DNA of 64,000 bases from Hymenopus coronatus (lineage: Eukaryota; Arthropoda; Insecta; Mantodea; Hymenopodidae). This document shows positions 1 to 11,399 of this stretch, piece by piece. A program made the translations under genes and the position numbers. Position 1 is the first letter of the stretch. Each line of letters begins with the position of its first letter. The DNA is taken from assembly GCA_030762935.1 (NCBI GenBank), contig CM060881.1, forward strand, positions 104,384,501 through 104,448,500. The letters are read 5' to 3'. The notes below the pieces were generated by a model that was not told where the DNA came from, ran no database searches, and saw nothing but the letters and a program-made list of their open reading frames with translations.

Positions 1-2
1 AA

Positions 3-2681
3 ATAGAAACAATGAAGGTAAATATAACGGTACTTACAGAAACTAAAAAGAAATTAAAAGGTACAGAAAAGATAGGGAAATACACTTTAGTATATTGTGG
101 GGTTTCATTAAAACAAAGAGCAGCAAAAGGAGTAGCAATATTAATTGATGAAAAATGGACAAAGAGAATTGAACACTATACTTTTATTAATGAACGAATT
201 ATACAAGTAACGTTTAAAATCCCCAGAGGGCATCTAATTGTTGTGGGAGTGTATAGTCCTGAAGAGGGAAAAAAGGAAGAGGTTTTAGAATTCTATGAAC
301 ATTTACAAGAAGAAGTAAATAAAAGCAAAACCCAATATATGATCATTGCTGGAGATTTAAATGCAAGAGTTGGGAAACAACCTATACCTAAAATTGTAGG
401 AAAATTTGGAGAAGACCACATTAATGAAAATGGTAAACAATTACGACAGTTTGCAACTTTTAATGAACTTAAGATAACAAATACATTTTTTAGAACAAAA
501 GATGTTCATAAATATACATGGAATGCACGTGGTCAAAGATCATTAATTGATTATATTATGGTAAATAAAAAATTAATATCACAGATTATACATACTAGAG
601 TTTACAGGGGCTGTGATATATCCTCCGACCACTATTTAGTGATATCTAAAATAGAATTATGGACAAGATGGAAAAAATCAAAAATAAGGGCAAACGAGGA
701 ACAAAATAAAACGGTTTTCAAAATAAACCTACTTCAAGAACCTAGTATCAGGAGGCTTTACCAAGAAAGATTAAACATTTGCCTAGAAGATACAAAAGTA
801 GAAGAACATATTGATAAAGAATGGTCCAATATAATTAAAGCAATCAAAGGAGCAGCAGAAGAAGCAATTGGAAGAAGAAATATATATAGAAGAAAAATTG
901 GCTTAAGAATATGGAATGAAGAAATTAAACAAGCTATTGACAACAAAAAAGCAGCGTATAAAAGGCTTCTACAAAATAAAACTGAAGAATCAAGACAAAA
1001 TTATAAAGAAAAAAGAAACATCGCAAAAGCAATTACAAGAAGAGGACACCAGAATTCATGGGAGAATTTTATTAGCCAGATAGAAAACGACATACATGGC
1101 AGACAACAATTTGCCTATAAAGTGATTAAGACGTTAACAAAACAAGAGAAAGACAAAGTGAGAATAAACAATATATCTGAAGAAGAATGGTTGAAATATT
1201 ATAAGGAACTATGGTATAAATTAGAAGAAAATGGAAAGTCAATAGAGGACCAAGTAATAGTTAAAACATCTATAGATTTAATCACCGAAGAAGAATTACA
1301 ATTAACTTTACAAAACATGCAAAATAGAAAGGCTCCAGGACCAGATGGAATAAATGCAGAATTAATAAAGTATGGAGGAGATAAATTAAATGTAAGACTG
1401 CTTAATTTTATCAACAAATGTTGGAAAACGAATAGAATTCCTAAATGCTGGTACGATGCACACGTCATCAATATATTTAAAAAGGGCAAAAGAAATGTAT
1501 GTAGTAATTACAGAGGTATAAGTCTCCTGAACACAGGCTATAAGCTGTATACAAAAATCATAAACAAACGTCTAAGTATAATTACAGAACCGTTATTATT
1601 AGAAAACCAAATGGGATTTAGAAAAGGACGATCCTGCACCGATAATATATTTTCTATTAACCAAATTATTGAAAAGAGAAGAGAATATAATTTAGAAACA
1701 CATATAGCTTTTGTAGATTTAGAAAAAGCTTTTGATAAGGTAAGCAGAACTAGACTCTGGCATATATTAGATAAAAAAGGATACCCAAAACAATTGATAG
1801 ATGTACTCAGGAATATATACCAAGAAACAAAAATAAAAATAGTTTTAGGAAATGGACGATTATCACAAGATATGATAATTAATAATGGTTTAAGACAAGG
1901 ATGTAGTTTATCTCCGCTTTTATTTAATATTTATATGGATGATATTCTCAGAAAATTAAAAGATGAAATACCATTAGGAATAAAAATAAATAAAGATAAT
2001 GCCTTAAATATGCTACTCTTTGCAGATGACATGATGTTAATACAAGACCGAGAAGATAAGCTGCAAATAAGTATGTACAAGCTACAAAAATTGATCCAGG
2101 ATTATGGTTTAAGTATATCAATAGAAAAATCAAAGATAATGGCATTTATAGGAAAACATATAAAAAGATCAAAGATAGTGTTAAGCAATAAAGTGTTAGA
2201 ACAGGTGATAAAATTTAACTACTTGGGTTGTAATGTAACCTTTAAGACAAACAATGAAGAAATAAATAATAAAGTGAGTAAGTTCCAATATATTTGTGGA
2301 GTAATAGCTCGTACCTTAAAAAGGAAAACCCGAAAAGATACAAACCTAAAATTCTATAAGACAATGGCTGTTCCAGTTTTACTGTATGGTTCGGAGACAT
2401 GGACTCTTAAAAAGAAAGATTGGAGCCAAATACAAGCGGCAGAAATGAAATATCTCCGAGCAGTAAAAGGTTGCACCAGACAAGATCATATTAGAAATGA
2501 AGACATAAGGAAAGAATTAGACATTTTTTGCTTAAAAGAAAGGATACAAATAAATAGAGAAAAATGGGAAAGCCATTTACAAAGAATGGATAACTCTCGC
2601 ATTCCATTTCAATCATACAAATACAAACCTCTAGGCTACAGAACGATAGGAAGACCAGTTAAAAGATGGGAAGAAATATGA
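3..2681 (+). CDS. RTE-like non-LTR retrotransposon ORF: endonuclease + reverse transcriptase (5' end outside window)
   Basis: This protein nicks target DNA and copies the element's RNA at the nick. The frame has no stop from the window edge to the TGA at 2679, and codons before the first ATG (12) fit the family (...IETMKVNITVLTETK), so the true start lies upstream and the N-terminal endonuclease strand is missing only because of the window. Counting from that ATG, an apurinic-type endonuclease covers about residues 1-225 (AGDLNARVG near 113, SSDHY near 204) and a reverse transcriptase about 430-720: KAPGPDGINAEL, AFVDLEKAFDKV, LRQGCSLSPLLFNIYMDD, and the active-site FADD near 670. A C-terminal region has LLYGSETW and ends GRPVKRWEEI. 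An intact 889-codon frame implies a young copy. The RTE-like clade is inferred from the two-domain layout and C-terminal motifs; another related LINE clade is possible. Confidence 0.92.
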   Translation: METMKVNITVLTETKKKLKGTEKIGKYTLVYCGVSLKQRAAKGVAILIDEKWTKRIEHYTFINERIIQVTFKIPRGHLIVVGVYSPEEGKKEEVLEFYEHLQEEVNKSKTQYMIIAGDLNARVGKQPIPKIVGKFGEDHINENGKQLRQFATFNELKITNTFFRTKDVHKYTWNARGQRSLIDYIMVNKKLISQIIHTRVYRGCDISSDHYLVISKIELWTRWKKSKIRANEEQNKTVFKINLLQEPSIRRLYQERLNICLEDTKVEEHIDKEWSNIIKAIKGAAEEAIGRRNIYRRKIGLRIWNEEIKQAIDNKKAAYKRLLQNKTEESRQNYKEKRNIAKAITRRGHQNSWENFISQIENDIHGRQQFAYKVIKTLTKQEKDKVRINNISEEEWLKYYKELWYKLEENGKSIEDQVIVKTSIDLITEEELQLTLQNMQNRKAPGPDGINAELIKYGGDKLNVRLLNFINKCWKTNRIPKCWYDAHVINIFKKGKRNVCSNYRGISLLNTGYKLYTKIINKRLSIITEPLLLENQMGFRKGRSCTDNIFSINQIIEKRREYNLETHIAFVDLEKAFDKVSRTRLWHILDKKGYPKQLIDVLRNIYQETKIKIVLGNGRLSQDMIINNGLRQGCSLSPLLFNIYMDDILRKLKDEIPLGIKINKDNALNMLLFADDMMLIQDREDKLQISMYKLQKLIQDYGLSISIEKSKIMAFIGKHIKRSKIVLSNKVLEQVIKFNYLGCNVTFKTNNEEINNKVSKFQYICGVIARTLKRKTRKDTNLKFYKTMAVPVLLYGSETWTLKKKDWSQIQAAEMKYLRAVKGCTRQDHIRNEDIRKELDIFCLKERIQINREKWESHLQRMDNSRIPFQSYKYKPLGYRTIGRPVKRWEEI

Positions 2682-2760
2682 GGCCGGAACAGGAGAATCC
2701 TCCTAATCCATGAAGAGTTGATGATGATGATACAGAAGGATACGATGATATGAGAGTGGT
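2682..2760 (+). mobile_element. 3' end of the RTE-like LINE: shifted C-terminal tail and GAT-rich tail
   Basis: Just past the stop, another frame reads MRPEQENPPNP and then a stop. The LINE remnant at 16.5 kb ends in a similar way (QIRFNP, stop), so the first copy has probably suffered a small frameshift that trims its last dozen residues. A run of GAT triplets follows at 2718-2732, with further GAT units to about 2752. Short simple-repeat tails are typical of RTE-type elements. Confidence 0.6.
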
Positions 2761-3130
2761 ATCGGCGGGTGGGTGGCCAAAACCGGACCGTGGGGAAAGA
2801 GCCACCACAGATATTTCCTAACATAGTCCAAACTGTTCCACATCTGGACGCGAGGAGTAATAGGAGCCGCGCCCCAGATCTGGCGGAACTCCTTGTTTCC
2901 TACCGACGAATCCAACGATTTTCCATTTTTGGTAGTGTTTAACCCCCACTTTTACTACTTGTGGCACCGCAGGTGAATTCCGCCATTGAGAGCTGTATTT
3001 TTAAAGTACATTCACTTACGGAAGAGCACCACCCCATTTGGCCGACTGTGAAAGAGATCGGTTGAATGAAATGGTAATGAAATGAAGGGACAGGATTAAG
3101 AAATCTGTCTCATTCACCTAATAGCCCGTA
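2761..3130. other. No gene seen; flank of the LINE
   Basis: Mixed sequence, more GC-rich than most of the window, with short overlapping ORFs only. Part of it may belong to the repeat whose tRNA-like head is annotated next to it. Confidence 0.4.
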
Positions 3131-3220
3131 AGAAGCCCCGAAAAAATCTCATAGATGACAGATATTGCCCGCGGGAATCGAATTCATGACAAAATGCCTG
3201 AGCCATCTTATTCGGCTAGT
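3131..3220 (-). mobile_element. Possible tRNA-derived SINE head
   Basis: Read on the minus strand, GATGGCTCAGGCA resembles a pol III A box and GAATTCGATTCCCGCGG resembles a B box. The spacing between them is shorter than in an intact tRNA, so this is a degenerate or deleted head. The body may run left to about 2940, but no second copy in the window confirms it. Confidence 0.35.
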
Positions 3221-3285
3221 AGTAATAGTGGTGGTAGTAGTACTAGTTGTGGCAGTAATAGTAGTAGTACCGTTATCATCATATG
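3215..3285. repeat. Imperfect GTA/GTG trinucleotide repeat
   Basis: Degenerate run of GTA, GTG and AGT triplets ending in TCATCATAT. The overlapping ORFs (for example 3165-3605) owe their valine or threonine runs to it and are not convincing genes. Confidence 0.75.
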
Positions 3286-3604
3286 TTACGATTCGCGTTG
3301 AAACCTCACAAAAGAAACGCGCTTTTTTACAGTTAGTAGTTTCTGCGGAGGTTCCTACTGCGGATTGTTGGATACACTGCTGGAGGTTTATGGCAAACCA
3401 TTGGCGCCGGCGAATGCGCAAAACTCCAACATCACTCGTGTTACTCAAATCTAGCCGTAAAATAAAGGCTATAACGTTTCACAGTGGAGCTTTATGTGAA
3501 TCCGTCGTGTTTTCAAACGCTGTAAATGCTCCCAATGTGATACTTCATTTACATACGAGCATACACACACGCGTGCGTGCGTATACATACTACCCTATAT
3601 GGTG

Positions 3605-5095
3605 AATAGAGATATCGAAGTAAAACTCGGTAGATATATTATTTGACTTGGTCTCTAATTATAATGATATTCGACAGTGATGCCCAACCTTCACCACAAG
3701 AGGGGAGGGTAAGAGAGCCACCCAATTCGTGGAAGACACAAACCTCTCTAATGTCGGTTTGCAGCAGGCGGTGGCTTGTACTTTTACTGTTATTTTTTAT
3801 CAGTTATGTCCGTGCTTTCATCCAAATGCTAGAGAGAAACGGTTAATGATTCTATATTGTCCAGTTGGAAAAGAGGAAGGAAAAGAAATTGATCTATATT
3901 AGATTAGCGACCCATTTTATATTGAGCGTGAAAGCCGCTTAATTTTGTTCAGAATAGTCTTTATCCAGCTTAATACCTAAGACACCGGCTTTGCTTCCCT
4001 TCTGAAGGAAATCATGCTAAGGAGTTTTATGTCAGAAAAATTCATCACAGACGGCAACAGGCAATATGGACATGATGCTTAATAGTAAACTATTTTAAAC
4101 TAGAAGAAAGGGAAGTTAAAAGTGAGTAGAAAAAAAGAAGAATTAGATACAACAACAATAAATGAGCAACTGTTGCATAAGGATTGAGGTGAGGAGGAAA
4201 AAGCGACGAGAGATAGAGAGAGAGAGAGAGAAGAGCGATTTTGATGAAAGAAGACAAAATATTTGAAGCATGAAGATCTGGAGACGGAGATCTCTGATGA
4301 GGGAAAAGGAGGGGTAATAAAACAACATGGCTTCTGGCACAACCGGCCTAATATTGACGGTGGCGAAGATGGTGTAAGGACAAGAGAGGAAGTTACATTA
4401 ACCGGGTTAGATAAATCATGGGAAGAGGTGGGGGGGGGGGAGAATCAGGAGGATAGTTTTGATTATCAAATTTTCTTTTTCCTTATGTTGGTGAAGTGCA
4501 GTAAATATTTATGAAATGAAGGTTTATGAAGCAATGAAAGTTTATTAGGGTGATAAGTGAAAAAAGGTTTCATGAAAAGAATAAAATAAGAGTACCTATT
4601 GAAATAGTGTAAGTGAGATAGCCCAAATATTTAAAGGTATTCATTAAGAATTGTAGTTAAGACCTTACCTAATAAAATGTAAAATATTCATTGTATAATA
4701 ATAATAATAATAATAATACAAATGGTACAGTTCAAACATTTGTTTTCGTTAACTGCTTACGATTAAATAAAAGAGTGGTGAATTAGAAAAACTTATATGA
4801 AGTTTAATCGCGTTATATTGAATATAAAATAAACAAGTAAATTAAAGGAGTGAAATGTTGCAAAATGCAGTTTCTTCTCTTTACCAGTACACATTTTTTC
4901 CGCTGGTTACGAGTATGTTATAGAATAAATAAATAAATAATATATTAGAAACAATACTTAAAAATAACAAGAGAAAATATCTTAATATTAAACTTAGTAA
5001 TAAATAAACGGTAAATTATATATTAAGAGTAAGTACAATTCCAGGTCCTGAGGATTGCATTAACCGACAATTGTTCGAGGCTCTGACAACGTCTC
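3605..5095. other. No gene seen; simple repeats only
   Basis: AT-rich DNA with short chance ORFs. It contains a GA run (about 4210-4230), a G run (about 4427-4440), an ATA run (about 4696-4718) and AAAT units near 4925. I recognise no transposon or gene. Confidence 0.5.
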
Positions 5096-5096
5096 A

Positions 5097-5870
5097 GGTC
5101 GGCTGATAAGTCCCGGGCCTCACACAGATATGGCACCACTAGGCCATTTAGACGGTAGCATCTTATAGATTAACTCTACACTAGCTTGTATACATAGTTA
5201 CAGGACAATAGCTTGTTTACTTTTCGAATGACAGCATTTTAAACAGACAACTTTAGAGTTTTCACGAAAATGAAGGATTTGAAAAAACGGGCAGTGATTA
5301 AATACTTCCATTTGAAAGGCTTAACACCTAAAGAAATCAAGGAGGAAATGGACAGTACATTGAAAGCCTCTGCTTCTTCATATTCAAAGATTAAAAGGTT
5401 GGTTGCAGAATTTAAAATGGGACGTATGAGCACTAGTGATGAGCCTCGCTCTGGACGCCCTGTAGAAGTGACAACTCCAGAGATCATTGAAAAATGCATC
5501 GTTTAGTACCGGAAGACGTGTGGATTAAACTTGTTTGAGATAGCAGAGACTGTAGACACATCAAAAGAACGTGCAGACAACATTTTAAGTAATGTTTTGG
5601 GCTCACAAAGTCTGTACAAGTTGGGTGCCTTGTTTGTTGACCTCAAAAAATGTCTTGGAGGACGAAGATTCAACACAACGAGGAGGTAATTGATGCGGTA
5701 AACAGTTATTTTGAGGACCTTGATAAATCGCACTACAGAGATGGTTCAATTAAATTGGAACACCGATATGACAAAAATATATGAGCCTTTCTAAGGATTA
5801 TGTTGAAAAATAAAGGGAAAAAAATTAAATGCTGTTTTCATTGAGAGGCTCCGCACTTATCAGCCAACCC
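5097..5870 (+). mobile_element. Internally deleted mariner (same family as 57.6-58.8 kb)
   Basis: The left end reads GGTCGGCTGATAAGTCCC and the right end is its inverted relative (ACTTATCAGCCAACCC) followed by TA. The transposase frame from 5270 reads MKDLKKRAVIKYFHLKGLTP and continues through a helix-turn-helix to DEPRSGRPVEV, with a stop at 5505. The following frame continues to ...ILSNVLGSQSLYKLG and then jumps to CLGGRRFN, which belongs near the C-terminus. All three catalytic acidic positions lie in the missing part. At about 774 bp it is roughly 60% of full length. It is dead as an enzyme source, but the termini could still be substrates. The left flanking TA has decayed to CA. Confidence 0.85.
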
Positions 5871-5872
5871 TA

Positions 5873-6290
5873 GTAATGTTAGGAAAGATATTTATTATAA
5901 TTATGTAAATACAATACAAATATAGATTAAATAAATTCTTTTATAAATAAAATATTAATGAATGAATATATTATAGATAAAACCTTAATTGCAAATATTT
6001 AAACTGATAAGTTATTGCTATGTTTAAAATGCTTTAGTATAGTTGTAGTTTGAAATATCTGTACACTTATAAATGTACTTTATTATTAGCATTGTCAATA
6101 ATGAAACACAAATTTCAGGGTATAGAGTGTTTTGAACGGCCGTGAACTATGTCTCTGCTGTGCTTATATATATCAATCCACCTATAGTTAAGCAGGGCAG
6201 AGGTCGGAGGAGAGTCAACCGTGTGACGTATTATGTAAACAACCGAACGTCTGAAATGTTCATGAAATTTTCCTCATGAACTAAACTTTA
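5873..6290. other. No gene seen
   Basis: AT-rich spacer between the mariner and the first HER copy; no recognisable feature. Confidence 0.4.
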
Positions 6291-6296
6291 AAAAAA

Positions 6297-7148
6297 TCTG
6301 ATGTGTTCCATTCACATGACTTTCTCTTCATCTCTGCAATAAATTATTGTTAAAAAGCTTATGTTTCTATTTACTCCATACTAATCGAGAAAAATATTAG
6401 AAATAGTCGATTTACTTACTTTCTTGTAAGTAGAAGCGAAATAATAAAAGTACCATAGATTAAAGTGATAGCCAAAAGCTGGTTTCTATGTGACTGATGT
6501 TCCTTTGTTTGTATGGGCATGAGTTGATAAATTCCTGAATGAGAAAAGTATAACTTTTTCAAAGCTGAATCCAAAAACAAGGGATATTTAAAAAACGAAC
6601 TCCACGAAAAAATTGTATGTGACATAAATTGTGTGTTTTATCGTGGTTTACATTTTTTGTGTTACAAGCTTTTGTCGATCTCTTACGGTTTACCAGTTCT
6701 GCAAGTTTCAATAAAAATCATCCAGCATAAAGATGATTTTAGAGGTTATTCCCAGAAAATTCAAGATATATATTTTATTTGGTATTTAAAATACCTTAAA
6801 TATAAGATATTTTAATCAAAATCGTTTGAGCCATTTTTGAGAAAATCAAATTTTCCAAAAAAAGTTTCGTGTAAAGGGTAATTGATGTTGGAGGGATTTT
6901 TCTCAAAATCTTCTTGTCTGGAAGATATTAAACTTAAATACAAAGTTTGGTATTTTACCGACTTTTCGTTTTTAAGTTATGGAGTTCACAGGCACACGGA
7001 CACACACGGACCTTTTTCTGAAAATACTCTTTTTTGGATTCAGGGGACCCTAAAACATATATTTCCGGTGAAATCTCAGTATCTTATTTTGGGTGAAGTG
7101 CAATACCTTCTCTACACAGTACTACATAGTACGTGTAGAGAAAGTAAA
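6297..7148 (+). repeat. HER copy 1, full length
   Basis: Reference copy of the hairpin-ended repeat. Order of blocks: head TCTGATGTGTTCCATTCACA then ACTTTCTC; AACAAATTATTGTTAAAAAG; TTGTAAGTAGAAGCGAAATA; a central AT-rich part; TTATTCCCAGAAAATTCAAG; a CA-rich block near 6990-7010; TTTCCGGTGAAATCTC; and the tail hairpin. The tail arms here are CTCTACAC and GTGTAGAG (8 bp) enclosing GTACT/AGTAC, then AAAGTAA. No ORF is conserved between copies. Inverted 12-mers (ACTTTCTCTACA in the head consensus, TGTAGAGAAAGT in the tail) lie near both ends. Confidence 0.9.
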
Positions 7149-7149
7149 A

Positions 7150-7550
7150 ATAACGAAAAACTGGAAATGCAAATATATATACCGGGTGATAATGAACTAC
7201 ACCGAAATAATTTGGGAGAATGTGCACATGACTGATATAAGTAATTTGAGATCGGCGATGCATGGTCCCCTAATAAACATAACGCAACTACATAGCGTTA
7301 AACGTGTGGGTATTAGGTGCTGACAAGTTGGTGTTAAAGCAAAGAAGGTTGGATAAATGGCTTAGAATGTCTTTAAAACCGCTGCCCAAGTATAGAAATA
7401 TCGATTTTTAGCAGCTCTTACTGATTAGCGTTCTCAAAATTTAATGTCGCAAAAATCTGTAAAATCTCGGACTAATCACTTGAAAGTGCGAAAATGAGCA
7501 TTCATTAACGTTTTTGAGGTAGCCTACTCTGGAGGCGTTTTTACAACTGC
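7150..7550. other. No gene seen
   Basis: Spacer after HER copy 1. Short ORFs here start inside the repeat tail and are not credible. Confidence 0.4.
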
Positions 7551-7552
7551 TT

Positions 7553-7740
7553 TGGTGACTTAATGCGTAACGTGGGAAGCTGCTATCTCAAAGGTAATGA
7601 GTTCCATCCCTGACATAGAGTAAATATTTTTATTATTATTTTTTTTATTCCAAATGAAGTGCCACGATTCGTGAACGAGACCCGAACTCGGAGACTATCT
7701 TTCACTTGAAAGACAGTATCATAACTACGCTAGAGAGGTA
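7553..7740 (-). mobile_element. tRNA-like SINE head with A/T-rich tail, possibly two facing heads
   Basis: On the minus strand, CTAGCGTAGTTATGATAC is followed by CTGTCTTTC-AAGT-GAAAGATAG and the B-box-like CCGAGTTCGGGTCTCG, then an AATAATAATA tail. This looks like a tRNA-derived SINE with a short tail. On the plus strand, GTAACGTGGGAAGCTGC ... AATGAGTTCCATCCC at 7566-7613 looks like a second, weaker head facing it across the shared A/T tail. Confidence 0.4.
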
Positions 7741-8345
7741 CGGTGTAATACGTTCCTTCGTTTTTCGTGTTATGCTCTTGAATGGTTGATAAATTAGCCA
7801 GTGGCGTTCTGGCACTTCAGAAACTTATAGCCGTTAATTCAACATTTCAATAAACAGGTCATAAGTCTCCTATCTCCCATTACTTATTTAAGTAATCTGC
7901 ATATTCTGTGAAAATATTTCGGCGTAGTTCATTAACACCCTGTATATATACTATATAAATAAACCTTCGGCATAATTAACGCCCTTCCCTAAATGTCTAT
8001 ATTGCAGAGGACCTCGTTTATAATTTGTTACCTAAATGTTCATTTGGATACAGAAAAGTCTGCAATTAACATCAGGAGGACAGCTGGACAAATTGTAAAT
8101 TAGTTATTTACGATGAACACTAAAGCTCGATTTTGGTTTCGAAGCACACATAGTTACAAACCCACAAGCAGTTAGCGATATAAAGAGGGGTATTGGAGAG
8201 GGATTTGTAGCATAAGCATGCACACGTTGAGGTATAATCTGTTCCAAAAGTAGCGCATTGCATGTATTGACATTATATACATCTTTCTAATTAGTAAAGT
8301 AAGAATAAAACAATTATTTAATAATAGGATTAGTAAATAGAAACG
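7741..8345. other. No gene seen
   Basis: AT-rich spacer with no recognisable element. Confidence 0.4.
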
Positions 8346-8347
8346 CC

Positions 8348-8786
8348 TTGTACTTTACGTTTGGGGAGAACCTTCCAAAACAAACGAAAAAGAATGCTGC
8401 CTTCAGGAGTAGTGTTGATCCACAACAACGCTCGTTCACACACTGCTGGCACAATCCATCGGCTTCTTGAACAATTTCAATGAGACATTTTTGATCATCC
8501 ACCGTACAGTCCTGACCTGTCACCCAACGACTTTTAACTTTTCCCTTAACAGAAAACATGGCTAGGAGGGCGCACTTTCAAACCAACAAAAATCTTCAAA
8601 ACAACGTCATTTTTTGAAGCGGGTGGTGCAAAGCTTGTCCACAGGTACGATAAATGTCTCAAACTTTTCGGTGATTAAGTTGAAAAGTAACCATAAGAGT
8701 ACAAAACTTTTAGTAATAAATAAATTGTTTTCTATGAACTTATCTTTTATTTATAGCCAACCGAAGGTTGAAAAAAATGACCCTCG
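8348..8786 (+). mobile_element. Mariner 3' half, truncated copy of the fold-back derivative
   Basis: Degenerate C-terminal half of a mariner transposase on the plus strand: a VLIHNNARSHTAGTIHRLLE-like stretch, then PSDF-like sequence, and the terminal inverted repeat ending GACCCTCG-TA at 8788. Its left edge (GTACTTTACG then TTTGGGGAGA) matches the unusual inverted junction in the copy at 32.28 kb, so both descend from the same rearranged element. The left arm is lost here. The second catalytic Asp of HDNARPH is Asn (HNNA), and many frames are broken. Confidence 0.75.
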
Positions 8787-8812
8787 TACATAGTATATGT
8801 AGAGAAAGTAAA
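8787..8812 (+). repeat. HER tail tip behind a mariner end
   Basis: Immediately after the mariner terminus comes TACATAGTATATGTAGAGAA, which is the right half of the HER hairpin cut exactly at its central TA. Confidence 0.7.
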
Positions 8813-8814
8813 AA

Positions 8815-9320
8815 CTGAAGACGACCTATGTACGAGTACACATTTCTACTGTACATATGAAATTAACATGGGTTCAAATAACTTATTTGCTGTTGCTAAA
8901 CACTGTGAATGTAATGCAACATTCCACCGCCTAATTACATTGTCTCACTATGCGAGATATGCGAGAAATTACATTTAGCTCTGCATTTCCTAAATGCCCA
9001 CAATCAAACATCAATACCCAGAATATTCTTGGCCCAATTAACCATCACTTTTGGATGTTTTCGAGAACCCCCTGTTTCAAACTTCATTTTAACTCGCTTT
9101 CTTGTTTTCTTGCAGTTTTGGAGACGGTTCAACAGTGGCAAATTTATAATTAATCTTGCTCGCTTTGTTCGTTGTTCAAGCTACCGGAAAGTTACAGCTG
9201 ACTGGAAATTCATAAAATATACTACAAATGTCTACAAACGTCTGCCAAACAAACCTCTAAATTAATACAGAGGAGAAAGTCAGAGCTTTTAAGGGGACAA
9301 CGTATTATGAAATGGGGGGA
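8815..9320. other. No gene seen
   Basis: Spacer; overlapping ORFs at 8950-9265 have no recognisable domain. Confidence 0.35.
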
Positions 9321-9324
9321 AAAA

Positions 9325-10085
9325 TCTGGTATGTTCAGTTCCCATGGCTTTCTCTGCAACACAGTAACAAATTATTGTTAAAAACATATGCTTCTAAATA
9401 CTTTATGATACTCAAGATAAACTTTAGCAGAAATTGCCCTAATTACTTCATTCCTTGTAAGTTTAAGGAAAATAAGGGTTTACACTGTACTAAAATGATA
9501 GTCAATCTTTTAAAGGCTATTGCCATGTGGATGAAATCTGTTTCTATGCAGGGTCAGGAGTTTACAGCTTTCCGTGTAAGAAAAGTATAAGTATTTTAAA
9601 GCTGAAACCTATAGCAAGAATATCTAAAAAAATGATAAACTCTATGAATAAAATGTATATAACATAAATTGTGTGTTTTAAGTAAATCTACATTTTCTAT
9701 CACGTTAGTTTTTTCTATCTCTTACGCTTTACAGTTATGCAAAATTTCTCCAGAATAAAGAGGTCTTCAGGAGTTCATCCGAGAAAATTCAAAATATAAA
9801 TTTTGTTTGTCATGTAAATATTTTTAATATACCATATTTCAATCAAAATGCTAGGAAAATTGTTTTGAGAAAATCAAAATTTTTGAAAAATCTTCGATAT
9901 AAAAGTAAGTTGGGTAGAGGGATTTTCTTGAAAATCTTGTGTCGCATCCTTGGAAGATTTGGTATTTAACGGAATTTTCGTTTATGAGCTATGCTGCCCA
10001 CACACGGACATTTTTGTAACTTTTTTTTTATTCAATCGTCTCAAAACATGAAATCTCGGTATCAAATTTTTGGGTAAAGGTAAGA
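9325..10085 (+). repeat. HER copy 2, tail lost
   Basis: Head AATCTGGTATGTTC, the AACAAATTATTGTTAAAAAC block, the central blocks and the AAATCTCGGTATC block are present. The hairpin end is missing. Confidence 0.85.
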
Positions 10086-11283
10086 GTAAAGTACTATGAA
10101 ATGATAAAATATATTTTTGACACCAATAAAACCTCTATTATTTCTAGTTTCAAAAAATGTATACTTTTGGAGGTTAAGAGGATTTTAATCAATTTAAATG
10201 TAATTTAATTGCTAGTCTGCATTTCTTTAAAACTGTTATGCTATGCCCCTTTTTAGAACATTTCTATTTTTATATTTAGTTTTCTCAAAACTACATTGTT
10301 GAATACTTATGTACCCATTTCTCAGAAACTATGAGAGGTGGTAAGCTGGCATTTTCAACACAAATACTGGACATATATATTAGCATATATAGGTGAACTT
10401 TCAGAATTACATACAATCGTGATGCTATAGTATATATTGATCATATTAAGATTACTTTTTTGAATTTTCATATATATTTCTTTTTTAATTTATTCTTAAA
10501 TTGTATCATAGCTAAGTAATTGAGGTTCAGAAGATAGCTAATTATAGTAAGAACAAGCATACAAAAGTGTGATTATGTATTGCAGCAGTTTCAGAGAATA
10601 CAGTACATGAATTTACATTTTTAAAACTAAGTTTTATTCTTTTTCTGCTGAATGAAATACTTCTTATAGACTCAACCACATACGATATTAATGCAAACAA
10701 TCATTTGAAATAATTGTCATGATTTATAGAATAAGTCTACATTTCTGGTAAAACAATTAATACTTTAAGAGCAGTGATTTTTCAACTCACTCAAGGGGTA
10801 ATTTCCATATATTCAAACTACCTTGTCCACTCAACAGGGCATAGTGTATGAAGGCAAGTATCTAAAGGTAGTTTAGCTAAAAATCACTTTTTAGACAGCA
10901 TAACCTAATAGTAGAACGTTTAATATAAAGCTCACAAGCTGAAAACTTCAGATAAAATTGTTCATACCACTCCATTGAGACCAACTTTGGATCAAGTTCA
11001 ATTATAGTACAATAGCGCCTTATATAAATAGATGTTTAATAATTCGACTTAATTTGATTAAGTTTTACTTTTCAGTAAGTATCTTTAAATGGTTAATTAC
11101 TCACTGTGATCTCAATACCTGTTCACAATACAAATGCCACATTTCAATTTATCGCAATTCCTTACAGAGTTAGCATATAAATTATATTGGCTGCCTTCAA
11201 ACTTTCTTCTATCTGAAACGTTATTCTTTTATCTAGTATAACCTAAATAAACATTAAATGGCGGAAAATATGAATTTTGAAGG
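10086..11283. other. No gene seen
   Basis: About 1.2 kb of AT-rich DNA without a recognisable repeat, RNA gene or open frame of interest. Confidence 0.4.
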
Positions 11284-11399
11284 AAATGTCACCCTCCGTG
11301 GTATAATGTTTATATACCCAAGGTCGCGAGTTCAAACCCGGAGGAGGATGATGGATGTTTTCGGGCGTAAAAACGGTTAGCATGTCTTCCTTCTGGAAG
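11284..11399 (+). mobile_element. SINE-B copy 1, left part (split by a Jockey-like fragment)
   Basis: tRNA-like head: CCGTGGTATAATG, then the B-box-like GCGAGTTCAAACCCGGAGGA, then the family body GATGATGGATGTTTTCGGGC and GTAAAAACGGTTAGCATG. The same body occurs at 48.5 kb and inverted at 31.4 and 60.1 kb, which sets the family. The body resumes at 12052. Confidence 0.8.

Noticed and set aside
3149..3605. Overlapping 99- and 146-codon ORFs
   Set aside because: Antisense pair across a trinucleotide repeat; low-complexity Thr or Val tracts explain them.
6297..7148. HER as a canonical Helitron
   Set aside because: It starts with TC and ends with a hairpin, but no CTRR follows the hairpin. Only the Helentron-like hypothesis is kept, as inference.
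7640..7740. A functional tRNA gene
   Set aside because: The anticodon arm forms a 9-bp stem with a 4-nt loop and acceptor arms do not pair, so it is SINE-like, not a tRNA.
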